Origin: Sphingobacteriaceae bacterium GW460-11-11-14-LB5
GTDB lineage: Bacteria > Bacteroidota > Bacteroidia > Sphingobacteriales > Sphingobacteriaceae
Length of the DNA stretch: 64,000 bases
Direction: 5' to 3'
Assembly (NCBI GenBank): GCA_002151545.1
Contig: CP021237.1
Span: 248,001 to 312,000, forward strand
This document shows, piece after piece, positions 26,885 through 35,640 of this stretch. Under the pieces are notes generated by a model that worked only from the letters and a program-made list of their open reading frames with translations, did not search any database and was not told where the DNA came from. How positions within the stretch are numbered: the stretch's first letter is position 1; each line of letters begins with the position of its first letter. The translations under genes were made by a program, and so were the position numbers.

Positions 26885-27742
26885 ATGAATCATACAAAAA
26901 TAGGTTGGATCGGGTTAGGGAACATGGGTATCCCGATGGCAGAGCAATTGATAAATGCAGGTTATGCAGTTATGGTCTACAACAGGAGCAAGGACAAGGA
27001 AGCTTCGTTGAAAGAGATGGGGGCATCAATTGCCCAAACACCTCAGGATCTGATTACCACTACCGATGTTGTAATCGTTATGGTTTCTGACGATGCCGCC
27101 ATAGCGCAGATTTTTAATGGAGAAGGAGGTCTTTTGCGTGTAGAAACTTCGGGTAAGATCATCATCAATATGAGCACGGTTTCTCCTTCGATTTCAAAAG
27201 AAATGGCTGCGCTGTGTAAAGCCAATGGAAATTTTTATTTAGATGCGCCAGTTTCAGGAAGTGTAAAGCAGGCAGAAACCGGTCAGCTGGTTATTATGGT
27301 GGGTGGTGAAGAAGATGTATTTAACCAGGTAAAACCGATTCTTGAAAAAATGGGCAAACTAGCTAAGCTTGTAGGCGAAAATGGCGCGGGTAACAGTGCA
27401 AAACTGGCCATCAATTCACTTTTGGCTTTATATGCCCAAGGCTTGGCCGAAACCGTTTTGTTTGCCAATAAACAAGGGATTAAAACATCGGATTTATTAG
27501 AATTGATCAATAACGCAGCCATTGGCAATATTTTCACTAAAATTAAAGGTGATGCTATTATTGCTGATCATTATAAAGCTGCTTTTGCGCTTAAACATAT
27601 TGTAAAAGATCTGAACCTGGCTAAAGCAGAAGGCATTTCATCGCCTTTGGCTAAAACCGCACTGAATACTTTCGGCGATGCCGCTGCAAAATATGGAGAA
27701 GAAGATATTATTGCGATCATTAAACAGCTTAGCGGCAATTAA
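26885..27742 (+). CDS. NAD(P)-dependent oxidoreductase, 3-hydroxyisobutyrate dehydrogenase family
   Basis: 285 residues. The N-terminal Rossmann motif is GWIGLGNMGIPMAEQLINAG with a following YNRS segment (R favouring NADP). The substrate loop DAPVSGSVKQAETGQLVIMVGG and catalytic-lysine helix GNSAKLAINSLL match the beta-hydroxyacid dehydrogenase superfamily (HIBADH, GarR, succinic semialdehyde reductase types). The exact substrate is unknown. It is a single gene ended by a bidirectional terminator at 27750. Confidence 0.88.
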   Translation: MNHTKIGWIGLGNMGIPMAEQLINAGYAVMVYNRSKDKEASLKEMGASIAQTPQDLITTTDVVIVMVSDDAAIAQIFNGEGGLLRVETSGKIIINMSTVSPSISKEMAALCKANGNFYLDAPVSGSVKQAETGQLVIMVGGEEDVFNQVKPILEKMGKLAKLVGENGAGNSAKLAINSLLALYAQGLAETVLFANKQGIKTSDLLELINNAAIGNIFTKIKGDAIIADHYKAAFALKHIVKDLNLAKAEGISSPLAKTALNTFGDAAAKYGEEDIIAIIKQLSGN

Positions 27743-27749
27743 TTTTGAT

Positions 27750-27791
27750 AACTGAAAATGCTGTTTTTACCACAGCATTTTCAGTTGTTTT
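27750..27791. terminator. Bidirectional terminator
   Basis: Perfect 14-bp stem AACTGAAAATGCTG / CAGCATTTTCAGTT with a 9-base loop, followed by GTTTTTAT on the plus strand. It lies between the convergent oxidoreductase and the DUF1634 gene. Confidence 0.85.
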
Positions 27792-27801
27792 TATCAAAGG
27801 G

Positions 27802-28203
27802 TTAAATTTTTAATCCACCAAAAGTACTGCCTAATATAATTGCCAGTACAATTAAGGTAATGACCACATATAGTTTATCTTTTTCCTGGATAAAGGCAAA
27901 TAGCGAAAATACGATCCGCATAATGGGGGTGATGATTAAAAGCAAAACGCCGAACTGAATAATTGCCATAGGTTTTAGGGTGAAAACACCCATAAAAATT
28001 CCTTCAAAAGTAATGTAGCTGCTTTCTTGCCCCTTGAAAATGTGGTAGTCGGGTCTTATTCCTGTTCCATATTGTATCAGGAAAAGTATGCCGCCTGATA
28101 AAACAATTAAACTGGCGGTTATTACACCAAACCTTAATAATTTTCCAACAATTTTTTCTATATCGCGGTCTTGTATGGGATGGGTTGAACTGATATTTTT
28201 CAT
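27802..28203 (-). CDS. DUF1634 membrane protein
   Basis: 133 residues with three hydrophobic helices (about 28-48, 70-95 and 108-130). The start HPIQDRDIEKIVGKLLRFGVITASLIVLSGGILF and the PMAIIQFGVLLLIITPIMRI segment are typical of DUF1634, which almost always accompanies a TauE/SafE permease, as here. It is 12 bases downstream of the TauE gene and probably forms a complex with it. No enzymatic function is known. Confidence 0.85.
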   Translation of the reverse strand: MKNISSTHPIQDRDIEKIVGKLLRFGVITASLIVLSGGILFLIQYGTGIRPDYHIFKGQESSYITFEGIFMGVFTLKPMAIIQFGVLLLIITPIMRIVFSLFAFIQEKDKLYVVITLIVLAIILGSTFGGLKI

Positions 28204-28215
28204 TACTTTTTTTAA

Positions 28216-29049
28216 TTAAAATTTATGTTGATATCCATTGTAAATCATTTCGAAGGCCACAAATGTGATGGCGATACAGAAAATGATCCTTAAGGTAGAT
28301 GGATTGATGCGGGTCAATAATTTTGCGCCCGTAAATGCTCCTCCCAGTACACCCAGTACTACCGGAAACGCTATTCCCGGATCCATATAACCACGTTGCA
28401 GGTAAACTACAGCACTAGCTGCTGCGGTAACACCAATCATGAAATTACTGGTGGTTGTACTTACCTTAAATGGAATTTTCATTGCGGTATCCATGGCCAG
28501 TACTTTTAAAGCGCCGGATCCGATACCGAGCAAGCCCGACATTACTCCGGCTACAGTCATGATCGAAAAGCCTGCACCAATGTTCCTGAGTTTATACTCC
28601 ACAGTGCCGGCTGGTGTAGGGTAACTGCTGTTCAGCTTCAGGATGGCGGAAAGTTTACTGCCCTCCGTTAAGGCTTCCTGGTTCTTTTTCCTCAGCGTCA
28701 TTGCTGCAGAGAAAAGCAGTACACTGCCGAAAAGAATGGCAATGGTATTTGTAGGGGTGTAAACAGCAATTAAGGCACCAATAACTGCACCCACTGTGGT
28801 GGCAATTTCCAAAAACATCCCCAGGCGTATATTGGTAATTCCTTCTTTAATGTATGCACTTGCTGCGCCGGATGAATTGGCGATAGAGGCTAATAATGCT
28901 GCGCCTATTGCATAACGAATATCGACATGGAAAACGAGTGTAAGTAACGGAATGACAACTACTCCTCCGCCAAGACCGGTTAATGAACCAACCAGGCCAG
29001 CAAGGTAGGCGCCAAGGATTAAAATTAGGGTAAAAGTTAAAATTGACAT
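28216..29049 (-). CDS. TauE/SafE family sulfite/organosulfur exporter-like permease
   Basis: 277 residues with eight predicted transmembrane helices. The N-terminal GSLTGLGGGVVVIPLLTLVF and the repeated half SGLLGIGSGALKVLAMD show the inverted-repeat architecture of TauE/SafE permeases. Related proteins export sulfite, sulfoacetate or similar anions. It is the middle gene of a GntR-TauE-DUF1634 operon; the regulator upstream overlaps closely (5 bases between genes) and probably controls it in response to the transported anion or its precursor. The substrate is not deducible. Confidence 0.85.
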   Translation of the reverse strand: MSILTFTLILILGAYLAGLVGSLTGLGGGVVVIPLLTLVFHVDIRYAIGAALLASIANSSGAASAYIKEGITNIRLGMFLEIATTVGAVIGALIAVYTPTNTIAILFGSVLLFSAAMTLRKKNQEALTEGSKLSAILKLNSSYPTPAGTVEYKLRNIGAGFSIMTVAGVMSGLLGIGSGALKVLAMDTAMKIPFKVSTTTSNFMIGVTAAASAVVYLQRGYMDPGIAFPVVLGVLGGAFTGAKLLTRINPSTLRIIFCIAITFVAFEMIYNGYQHKF

Positions 29050-29054
29050 GATAT

Positions 29055-29705
29055 TTAGTGATTATTATTCAGTATTGTAACAGTTATTTCTCTGGCACGC
29101 TCTGCATTACCCTCTTTTATTGCATTATACAATGCCTGGTGCAAATGGTGACTCATGGCAAAATGCGCAATACCAGAGGGCGCACGTTTGGCAAAAAAAT
29201 CGCGGATAATTACCGTAAAGCTTTCATAGATATCGGTTAGTACACGGTTTCCTGATGCCCGTGCAATAGCCATGTGAAATTCGATATCGGCATTGGTACA
29301 TTCGGTTCTTAGTGCCTGTTCAATAGAAATTTTTCTCCTTTCGAGTGCCTCACTGATCAATTGGAGATCGGTTTCACTTCGGTTTTGCGTAGCCAAACGA
29401 ACAATTTCCTGCTCAAGCAAAGCCCTTACCTGATTAATCTCTTCAAAATCAGAGCTGCGCAAGCGTTGTTCTATCGGTTCGGTAGGAATGGCATTTACCT
29501 TGGTGCCAAATCCTTGTTGAACGGTTAAAATTCCGGATAAAGTAAGCGATTTGATGGCTTCCCTGATGGTAGAACGGCCAACGCCATATAACTCCATTAG
29601 GGCAGGTTCCGATGGGATTTTTTCGCCCACTTTAAATTTTTCCTCTTTAATATCCTGACGAATTTTTGCTGCTATCTGCTCGAAAAGTTTGTGCTCCTGT
29701 TTCAT
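29055..29705 (-). CDS. FadR-type GntR family regulator
   Basis: 216 residues from ATG 29705 (MKQEHKLFEQI); the frame is open further upstream, but that part contains two operators and no sensible start. The winged HTH spans about 12-78 (EKIPSEPALMELYGVGRSTIREAIKSL, QGFGTKV). The C-terminal helical FCD-type effector domain contains EFHMAIARASGN, the D/H metal-ligand pattern of FadR-family proteins. It should repress the downstream TauE/DUF1634 genes and itself. Two palindromes immediately upstream are the obvious binding sites. Confidence 0.88.
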   Translation of the reverse strand: MKQEHKLFEQIAAKIRQDIKEEKFKVGEKIPSEPALMELYGVGRSTIREAIKSLTLSGILTVQQGFGTKVNAIPTEPIEQRLRSSDFEEINQVRALLEQEIVRLATQNRSETDLQLISEALERRKISIEQALRTECTNADIEFHMAIARASGNRVLTDIYESFTVIIRDFFAKRAPSGIAHFAMSHHLHQALYNAIKEGNAERAREITVTILNNNH

Positions 29706-29723
29706 GATGATGAATTTACAGCA

Positions 29724-29758
29724 CAAACATACGATGTTTGTTTTGAACATCAGATGTT
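29724..29758 (-). promoter_or_regulatory. Two palindromic GntR operators
   Basis: Site 1: CAAACAT-ACG-ATGTTTG at 29724-29740, a perfect 7-bp inverted repeat around three bases. Site 2: AACAT-CAG-ATGTT at 29746-29758, a 5-bp inverted repeat with the same spacing and an outer T/A pair. Centres are 20 bases apart, about two helical turns, suitable for side-by-side dimers. They lie 19-53 bases before the regulator start. Confidence 0.75.
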
Positions 29759-30010
29759 TAATGTCTTGTTAATATCATTTTGCAATTGGGCTAGTGTTTG
29801 AGGGCTTAATGATCGATATTTGGAGGTAAGCCCTTAGGTGCTGCATTAGCATCAACAAGCTATTGATGAAAGAGGTCTGGTTAAAATCTGGAAATGAAAG
29901 AATGGTGTTTCATGGGAGTGGGTTAGTCCTGCTTTGCATTACAAGCCCACGCTCGTGCCCCGCTTGCGGGCTTTTCATTACAATCAGTTTTATGAAGAAA
30001 GTATTGTAGC

Positions 30011-30170
30011 CTTGCAACCTAATAAATGAACTAAGTTTTCGCCATCTAGTCCCGGTTGCAGCGTTACCCTGCAGCAACGAGGTACGAGGAAGCGAAGCGT
30101 AAAAGTGTAAAACGGGAAGGAACTTTTTGTGGTGTACAGGCCTTGCGCTCCAAATGAAAATAGATGTTTT
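30011..30170 (+). repeat. Long direct repeat, copy 1 of 2
   Basis: Begins CTTGCAACCTAATAAATG, continues GCCATCTAGTCCCGGTTGC, TTACCCTGCAGCAACGA and AAAACGGGAAGGAAC, and ends CCTTGCGCTCCAAATG...GATGTTT. A second copy with the same word order is at 30354-30509. The insert between ACGA and AAAACGGGAAGG differs (GGTACGAGG here, AGCATCCCGAAG there). The 945 bases between the GntR operator and BlaI contain these repeats and no supportable gene; long frames across them on the minus strand are shadows. Confidence 0.75.
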
Positions 30171-30270
30171 GGCTATTAGTTGGTGTCTCACCGACCGAAA
30201 TTAAAGGCGTACCTATTCGCATAATCATGTTTTTATGGTTAGGAAATGAAGGGCTCGTGACTCTTGGCAA

Positions 30271-30335
30271 TTTACAGCCCCGCTTTCGCTTATAGTCCTC
30301 GCTGCACTCCGGGCTATTCCGCTTTATCGGGTTTA
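30271..30335 (-). repeat. Dispersed intergenic hairpin repeat, copy B (reverse)
   Basis: On the minus strand it reads TAAACCCGATAAAGCGGAAT ... GCGAAAGCGGGGCTGTAAA, the same ends as copy A at 4550 and copy C at 35551. The body is shorter than in copy A. It sits between the two direct repeats. Confidence 0.6.
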
Positions 30336-30353
30336 GCAACCAGGGTTTGTGCG

Positions 30354-30509
30354 CCCTGCAACCTAACAAATGAACTATGTTTTCGCCATCTAGCCCCGGT
30401 TGCAGCGTTACCCTGCAGCAACGAAGCATCCCGAAGTTTCGGGAAAGCGTAAAACGGGAAGGAACTTATTGTTTTGCACAAGCCTTGCGCTCCAAATAAT
30501 AAAGATGTT
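30354..30509 (+). repeat. Long direct repeat, copy 2 of 2
   Basis: Opens CCTGCAACCTAACAAATG and shares GCCATCTAGCCCCGGTTGC, GTTACCCTGCAGCAACGA, AAAACGGGAAGGAAC, CCTTGCGCTCCAAAT and GATGTTT with copy 1 at 30011. It carries an inner hairpin CCCGAAG-TTTCGGG. The distance between copies is about 343 bases. Confidence 0.75.
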
Positions 30510-30623
30510 TTTCTTTAGAAAGAAAGAACTTACCGATCTCTTGTTAATTTATTTTTATTTAAATCGTTCAAAATGAGGTTCTTGTGTTTTTTTTATAAAA
30601 ATATTTAACCTAATATTTGTATC

Positions 30624-30641
30624 GTACGAAAAATATCGTAC
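30624..30641 (+). promoter_or_regulatory. Inverted repeat upstream of blaI-like gene
   Basis: GTACGA-AAAATA-TCGTAC, a perfect 6-bp inverted repeat ending 9 bases before the BlaI start codon. It also contains TATCGTAC twice as a direct repeat. BlaI/MecI repressors bind such dyads, so this is the likely autoregulatory operator. Confidence 0.7.
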
Positions 30642-30650
30642 CTTTAGAAT

Positions 30651-31040
30651 ATGAAAAGTAATCAATCCGAAAATAACCTGCCCGAACCTACTAAAGCTGA
30701 ATTGGAAATTCTTCAGGTATTGTGGGAGTTCGGTCCATCTACCGTTCGGTTTGTAAACGATAAATTGAACGAACAGCGGGAGGTGAATTATACCTCAACT
30801 TTAAAGCAGATGCAGATCTTAACCGAGAAAGGGATATTAAAACGTGATGAAAGCCAAATGAAGCACATTTATATTCCTGTCGAGGCTGAAGAAAAAACCA
30901 AAGTGCAGTTGTTAGACCGTTTTGTACATACTTTGTATAAAGGATCTGCTTCACAGTTAATGATGCAGCTTCTGGGTAACGAAAAAACCTCAAAACAGGA
31001 AATAGAAGAGATAAAGCGGCTATTGGATAGCATGGAATAA
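30651..31040 (+). CDS. BlaI/MecI/CopY family repressor
   Basis: 129 residues. The winged HTH spans about 12-80 (EPTKAELEILQVLWEFGPSTVRFVNDKL, NYTSTLKQMQILTEKGIL), the standard BlaI fold. The C-terminal helix (LDRFVHTLYKGSASQLMMQL) is the dimerisation part that contains the protease-sensitive region in BlaI. It is followed 29 bases later by a BlaR1-type protease, giving a typical sensor pair. A dyad operator lies directly upstream. No beta-lactamase gene is adjacent; the next operon member is a TonB-type receptor, so the regulated function is probably not antibiotic resistance. Confidence 0.9.
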   Translation: MKSNQSENNLPEPTKAELEILQVLWEFGPSTVRFVNDKLNEQREVNYTSTLKQMQILTEKGILKRDESQMKHIYIPVEAEEKTKVQLLDRFVHTLYKGSASQLMMQLLGNEKTSKQEIEEIKRLLDSME

Positions 31041-31069
31041 TTAATAACAGCAGATTCTAAAGAACCACA

Positions 31070-32968
31070 ATGATGGAATTTAAGTTAATTAACCTTTTAC
31101 CCGAAAACTGGCTGCATGCCCTCGGCGCAACTTTATTCCACTCGCTATGGCTTGGGGTAATTTTGGCTTTGCTGGCTGGCCTGGTGATGTTTACCACCCG
31201 AAAAGCAAGTGCTGTAATGCGCTATAACCTGCTCACCATTTGTTTAGTGCTGTTTGTTGTAGCCATATTCTTCACCTTTTGCAGAGAACTGCAAAAGCCT
31301 GTGGGTTCTGGTGCCGATCAGGTCGTAATTAATCTCCCTGAAACCGGACAACCTGTAATTGCAAACGTTCAGCAGGACATGTATTCGGGCCTGAACAAAA
31401 TTCTTTCTTTGTGGAATGCATATGCTTATCAGATTGTACTGATCTGGTTTTTAATTATCTGTGGGAAAAGCATTCAGTTAATGGTAGGTTTAAATGGTGT
31501 ATATCATTTACGTAAACATAAAACCTATGCTGCGGGTAAAAAATGGGATGAAAAATTAGCTGTGCTGGCCGAAAAATTAGGTTTAAGTCAATCGGTTAAA
31601 ATCATGCAATCGGGTATTGCGCAGGCGCCAATGGTGGTGGGGCATTTCAAACCCTTAATTTTAATTCCTTTAGGTTTGCTTACCGGCCTGTCAGATGCAG
31701 AAGTTGAGGCGATTCTTGCTCACGAACTGGCCCACATTAAACGCAAAGATTATCTGGTAAACCTGTTACAAAGTTTTATCGAAATCGTTTTCTTCTTTAA
31801 CCCAGCGGTACTTTGGGTATCACAATTAATAAAAACAGAACGCGAACATTGCTGTGATGATTTGGCCATTGCCAGTGTAAGCGATCGCAAAAACTACGTT
31901 CAGGCCCTCATCATCTGTCAGGAGTTTAAGCAGCGTGCACCTGCTTATGCTATGGCGATAACGGGTAAGAAAGGTAGCCTGCTGCACAGAGCAAGCAGGA
32001 TGTTATTCAACACCAATTCAACTTTAAACAAAATGGAAAAGACAATATTAACCATCGCCCTGGTATCGGTAGTGGTTTGCAGTGCCGCCTTTAAAAGCGT
32101 GGGCCATGCAAAAACAGTTACCAGAAAAAAAATAGCTACTTCAATACAGGTTTTACAGGATACAGCTAAAAAATCTAAACCTGTTGAAGGGAAATCTGCC
32201 GATCAATTGGAAAAAGAAATCAATTCGAAAATGGATCGTCAATTGAAACAGCTAGCAGAAAACAAGCGAATTAAACGTAATGAAACCGCTGAAGATGCAA
32301 AAATGAGAATTGCTGATCAGCAGGCCAGAAAGGAAGATGTTAAAAAGGCATTAGAAGATGCAAGACTGCGGAAAGAAGATGCTAAAGCCAGAACTGCCGA
32401 CGAAAAACTAAGGATAGCAGACGAGAAACTTGCAAAAGAAGATGCTAAATTAGCTAAGGAAGACGCCAAATGGGCAATAGAAGATGCCAAATGGGCACAG
32501 GATGATAAAGAAGGTAGAGGAAACCGTGTGCCAAGAGCACCTCGTCCGCCGCGCCCACCAAGAGCGCCAAGGGCACCCCGTGCTGCTACATATGCTGTAC
32601 CGCCAGCCCCACCGCTACCTCCGGCTCCGCCAGTGCCAACTAATCTACCAGCTCCGCCTACACCACCAACACCTCCTGTGTATAACGAAAGAACAAGTAC
32701 CAGAACTGGCGTGCAGCGTACAGTTACCTCGAAAAGTGTAACCAACGGAGATGGACGTGATTATACCAAAGAAATCAATCAGGAATTGATGAAAGACGGC
32801 ATTATTACCAGTACCAATAAACTATCGTACAAACTCAATAAAAACGATTTAATTGTAAATGGCGTAAAACAAAGTGCTGATGTGCAGAAAAAATACAAGC
32901 AACGGTTTTTGAAAAACGAAAATCATTCGCTGATGTATAATTTCCTGGTAGAAAATCATAAACAATAG
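31070..32968 (+). CDS. BlaR1-like M56 metallopeptidase with charged repeats and a proline-rich segment
   Basis: 632 residues. Hydrophobic helices at about 14-42, 52-72, 118-138 and 325-343 frame the M56 protease domain. The zinc motif HELAH is at residues 218-222 and EREHCCDDLA near 258-267. The extracytoplasmic part has no penicillin-binding domain; instead residues about 383-483 carry repeats of the type LAKEDAK, LRIADEK, AIEDAKW, likely a long charged helix. Residues 486-537 are almost purely proline, alanine and arginine (RPPRPPRAPRAP, PPAPPLPPAPP). The final 90 residues are soluble. It should sense an envelope cue and cleave BlaI. ATG 31070 or 31073 may be used. Confidence 0.85.
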   Translation: MMEFKLINLLPENWLHALGATLFHSLWLGVILALLAGLVMFTTRKASAVMRYNLLTICLVLFVVAIFFTFCRELQKPVGSGADQVVINLPETGQPVIANVQQDMYSGLNKILSLWNAYAYQIVLIWFLIICGKSIQLMVGLNGVYHLRKHKTYAAGKKWDEKLAVLAEKLGLSQSVKIMQSGIAQAPMVVGHFKPLILIPLGLLTGLSDAEVEAILAHELAHIKRKDYLVNLLQSFIEIVFFFNPAVLWVSQLIKTEREHCCDDLAIASVSDRKNYVQALIICQEFKQRAPAYAMAITGKKGSLLHRASRMLFNTNSTLNKMEKTILTIALVSVVVCSAAFKSVGHAKTVTRKKIATSIQVLQDTAKKSKPVEGKSADQLEKEINSKMDRQLKQLAENKRIKRNETAEDAKMRIADQQARKEDVKKALEDARLRKEDAKARTADEKLRIADEKLAKEDAKLAKEDAKWAIEDAKWAQDDKEGRGNRVPRAPRPPRPPRAPRAPRAATYAVPPAPPLPPAPPVPTNLPAPPTPPTPPVYNERTSTRTGVQRTVTSKSVTNGDGRDYTKEINQELMKDGIITSTNKLSYKLNKNDLIVNGVKQSADVQKKYKQRFLKNENHSLMYNFLVENHKQ

Positions 32969-32998
32969 ATTCTAAAAGCGCTAATCCAATCAACACCC

Positions 32999-35446
32999 AT
33001 GAAATATAAGCTTGTGGCTTTTTTAGCCGTATGGATAAATATTGCCTTTACTTTTGCTCAAGCCCAAACCTCTCAATCCAGAATTTATGGTCGTGTATTG
33101 GATGCCGAAGGAAAAAATATAGAATTTGCCACCATTGCGCTGCTTAAAGATTCGGTGTTGGTTAAAACAACCTTCACCGAAAAGGATGGATTGTTTAGTT
33201 TTGATCAGCTCGCTTATGGAAAATACCTGATTAAAATATCGGTAGTCGGATCGCCAGTTTATCAAACCGATACATTGGTGCTATCAGCCAACCATGCCGT
33301 TATTGGCCTATCAGATATCAAGATCAAAGCCGTGGCCACCAATTTAAAAGAGGTAAACATTTCAGGGCAGAAAGCTTTTGTGGAGCGAAAAATAGACCGT
33401 ACTGTTGTGAATGTTGATGCTTTGATTTCGAATGCAGGTACAACCGCACTGGATGTACTGAGTAAATCGCCTGGGGTTAATGTAGATCAGAACGGGGCAA
33501 TTTCGCTGAAAGGTAAAAACGGGGTGGCCATTTTTATTGATGATAAACCAACTTATTTATCGGGTTCCGATCTGGAGAATTACCTGCGTTCGCTGCCTTC
33601 CTCTTCTCTTGATCAGATTGAACTGATGACCAATCCGCCGGCTAAATATGATGCCGCCGGAAACGGAGGCGTAATTAACATCAAAACCAAGAAAACCAAA
33701 ACCGCTGGTTTTAATGGTGGGATTAACCTGAGTTTAAATCAGGGGGAGTTAAGCCGCTCGAACAATAGTTTCAACTTTAATTACCGCAAGGATAAGATTA
33801 ATGTTTTCGGCAACCTGAGTTATAACCTCAATAACAGTTTTACCGATCTTGACCTGAACCGGAAATATAAAAATGCTGATGGTAGTGCCAAATCCTACTT
33901 TAATCAAAATTCTTATTTCCGCAGGCATGGCAATACTTTTAACCTGAAAACCGGACTTGATTATTACGCTTCAGACCGTACAACCTGGGGCGTGGTACTC
34001 ACCGGAATGAACCGGATTTCTAAACAGGTAAATAACAATACCAGTAACCTGTCTAATGCTTCAATGCAGTTAGATTCGATCATCAGGGCCGAAAATATCG
34101 ATCAGATTAAATACCAGAATGGGGGTGTAAATTTAAATTACAGGCACAAGTTTAAGCAGGCAGGGCGAGAATTAACCTTTGATGCGGATTACCTGCTTTA
34201 TCGCAATCAAACCGATCAAACGTATTATAACTTCAGTTACCTGCCTGGAGGAGCCTTAAAATACCAGGATATTTTAACAGGTAATCTGCCTTCGAATATA
34301 GATATCTACACCGCTAAAGTAGATTATTCACATCCACTGGAAAATAAGTGGAAGCTTGATGCGGGGGCTAAAACGGCTTATACCAAAACCGATAACATTG
34401 CCGATTACTTTAATACTGCAAACGGAAAAACCAGTGCCGATTATGAAAAGAGTAATCACTTTTTATATGAAGAAAATATCAATGCGGTTTACCTGAACAT
34501 CAGCAGGGAAGGAAAACGGTTTTCGCTTCAGGCTGGCCTAAGGTATGAAAACACAGTTTCTAACGGGCATCAATTGGGGAATCTGATTAAACCCGATTCG
34601 AGTTTTAAAAGAACCTATAACAGTTTATTTCCAACGTTTTATTTCTCCTACAAACTTGATACTGCAGGGAACAATCAACTGGGGCTGAATTATGGAAGAA
34701 GGATCGATCGTCCGTATTATCAGGACCTTAATCCATTCTTTTCTCCTTTGGATAAGTTTACTTATTATGTTGGTAATCCCTTTTTGAAGCCTTCTTTTAC
34801 GCAAAGTGTAGAACTGTCGCATACGTATAAAAATAAGATTACCACTACATTTGGTTACAGCTGGGTGCGGGATGAGGTGAACGAAACCATCGAAATTTTA
34901 AACGGAACTTACTATAGCAGACCGGCAAATGTGGGGAAAACAAGAGTGGCCAATGTTTCGGTAAATGCAGAGATCGACCTCGCAAAATGGTTAAAATTAA
35001 ATGCCTATATGGAATTTGCCAAAATAGTTTCAAAAACCGATTTCTATACTGGTTTTTTGGTGACCAATGGCAGTTATTTTAGAACAAACCCCAATCTGCA
35101 ATTTAAAATCAGTCAGACATGGAATGCAGAAATGAGTATGAGCTACCAGAGTAAACTTTCTAATGTTCAGTTTTTACTCGGCTCGGTGCATGAGTTTGGT
35201 GCAGCAGTGCAGAAAAAGCTCTCGGCAAAAAGCACCTTGAAATTAACCGCAAATGATATTTTCAGAGACCGGATATTTAACGGTGTAATTAACAACCTGG
35301 CGGCAACCGAGGCCAATTGGAAAAACAAGCAGGATTCGAGAAACTTTGTTTTGAGTTATAGTTATCGTTTTGGTAAAGCTTTTTCTTCGCCCGCCAAACA
35401 CGAATCTTCCGGTGCCGATGCAGAAAAGAACAGGGTGAAGAATTAA
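32999..35446 (+). CDS. TonB-dependent receptor-like outer-membrane beta-barrel protein
   Basis: 815 residues with a signal peptide (1-21, FAQAQ). The order is a carboxypeptidase-regulatory-like domain (about 28-110), a plug (about 120-235: TTALDVLSKSPGVNVDQ, ISLKGKNGVAIFIDDKP, YDAAGNGGVINIKTKK) and an OMP_b-brl_3 barrel with LNYGRRIDRPYYQDLNPF. It starts 30 bases after the BlaR1 stop, so it is probably the third gene of the blaI-blaR1 operon. It is similar in layout to the receptor at 11013 but clearly diverged. No SusD partner is present. The ligand is unknown. Confidence 0.85.
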   Translation: MKYKLVAFLAVWINIAFTFAQAQTSQSRIYGRVLDAEGKNIEFATIALLKDSVLVKTTFTEKDGLFSFDQLAYGKYLIKISVVGSPVYQTDTLVLSANHAVIGLSDIKIKAVATNLKEVNISGQKAFVERKIDRTVVNVDALISNAGTTALDVLSKSPGVNVDQNGAISLKGKNGVAIFIDDKPTYLSGSDLENYLRSLPSSSLDQIELMTNPPAKYDAAGNGGVINIKTKKTKTAGFNGGINLSLNQGELSRSNNSFNFNYRKDKINVFGNLSYNLNNSFTDLDLNRKYKNADGSAKSYFNQNSYFRRHGNTFNLKTGLDYYASDRTTWGVVLTGMNRISKQVNNNTSNLSNASMQLDSIIRAENIDQIKYQNGGVNLNYRHKFKQAGRELTFDADYLLYRNQTDQTYYNFSYLPGGALKYQDILTGNLPSNIDIYTAKVDYSHPLENKWKLDAGAKTAYTKTDNIADYFNTANGKTSADYEKSNHFLYEENINAVYLNISREGKRFSLQAGLRYENTVSNGHQLGNLIKPDSSFKRTYNSLFPTFYFSYKLDTAGNNQLGLNYGRRIDRPYYQDLNPFFSPLDKFTYYVGNPFLKPSFTQSVELSHTYKNKITTTFGYSWVRDEVNETIEILNGTYYSRPANVGKTRVANVSVNAEIDLAKWLKLNAYMEFAKIVSKTDFYTGFLVTNGSYFRTNPNLQFKISQTWNAEMSMSYQSKLSNVQFLLGSVHEFGAAVQKKLSAKSTLKLTANDIFRDRIFNGVINNLAATEANWKNKQDSRNFVLSYSYRFGKAFSSPAKHESSGADAEKNRVKN

Positions 35447-35459
35447 GGTTTTTTGATGG

Positions 35460-35640
35460 TTTCGTCATTGCGAGGAACGAAGCAATCCTATAGCCAGGGG
35501 TGGAAGCAATCATTCAGGTGGAAGCAATTTTTTTGTAAAGCATTACCTGTAGTGCTTCGGTTCCGCTAGTCCCGCCCTTTGCTTAATCCCTTTGAATCCC
35601 GATGTAAAATCGGGAGGGATAACGCTGTCGGTCGGGTTTA
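35460..35640 (-). repeat. CGTCATTGCGAGG element and dispersed repeat copy C
   Basis: CGTCATTGCGAGGAACGAAG at 35462-35481 followed by GCAATC words is one repeat type. From 35551 a second one reads TTCCGCTAGTCCCGCCC to AACGCTGTCGGTCGGGTTTA, which is the reverse complement layout of copy A at 4550 (TAAACCCGACAGC...GGCGGGACTGCC). Inside, ATCCCTTTGAATCCCGAT pairs with ATCGGGAGGGAT. The 292-base gap before the IS110 gene contains only these. Confidence 0.6.

Noticed and set aside
30064..30429. 121-residue minus-strand reading frame and others in the repeat island
   Set aside because: They lie across the direct and inverted repeats, have no protein-like composition and no ribosome-binding context.
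32317..32745. 142-residue glycine-rich frame antisense to the BlaR1-like gene
   Set aside because: It is the complement of the proline/arginine and EDAK repeats; the G/A/S richness is a shadow of that composition.
30651..32968. Beta-lactam resistance regulator pair
   Set aside because: BlaI/BlaR1 homologues are present, but there is no beta-lactamase gene or penicillin-binding sensor domain; the linked gene is a TonB-type receptor.
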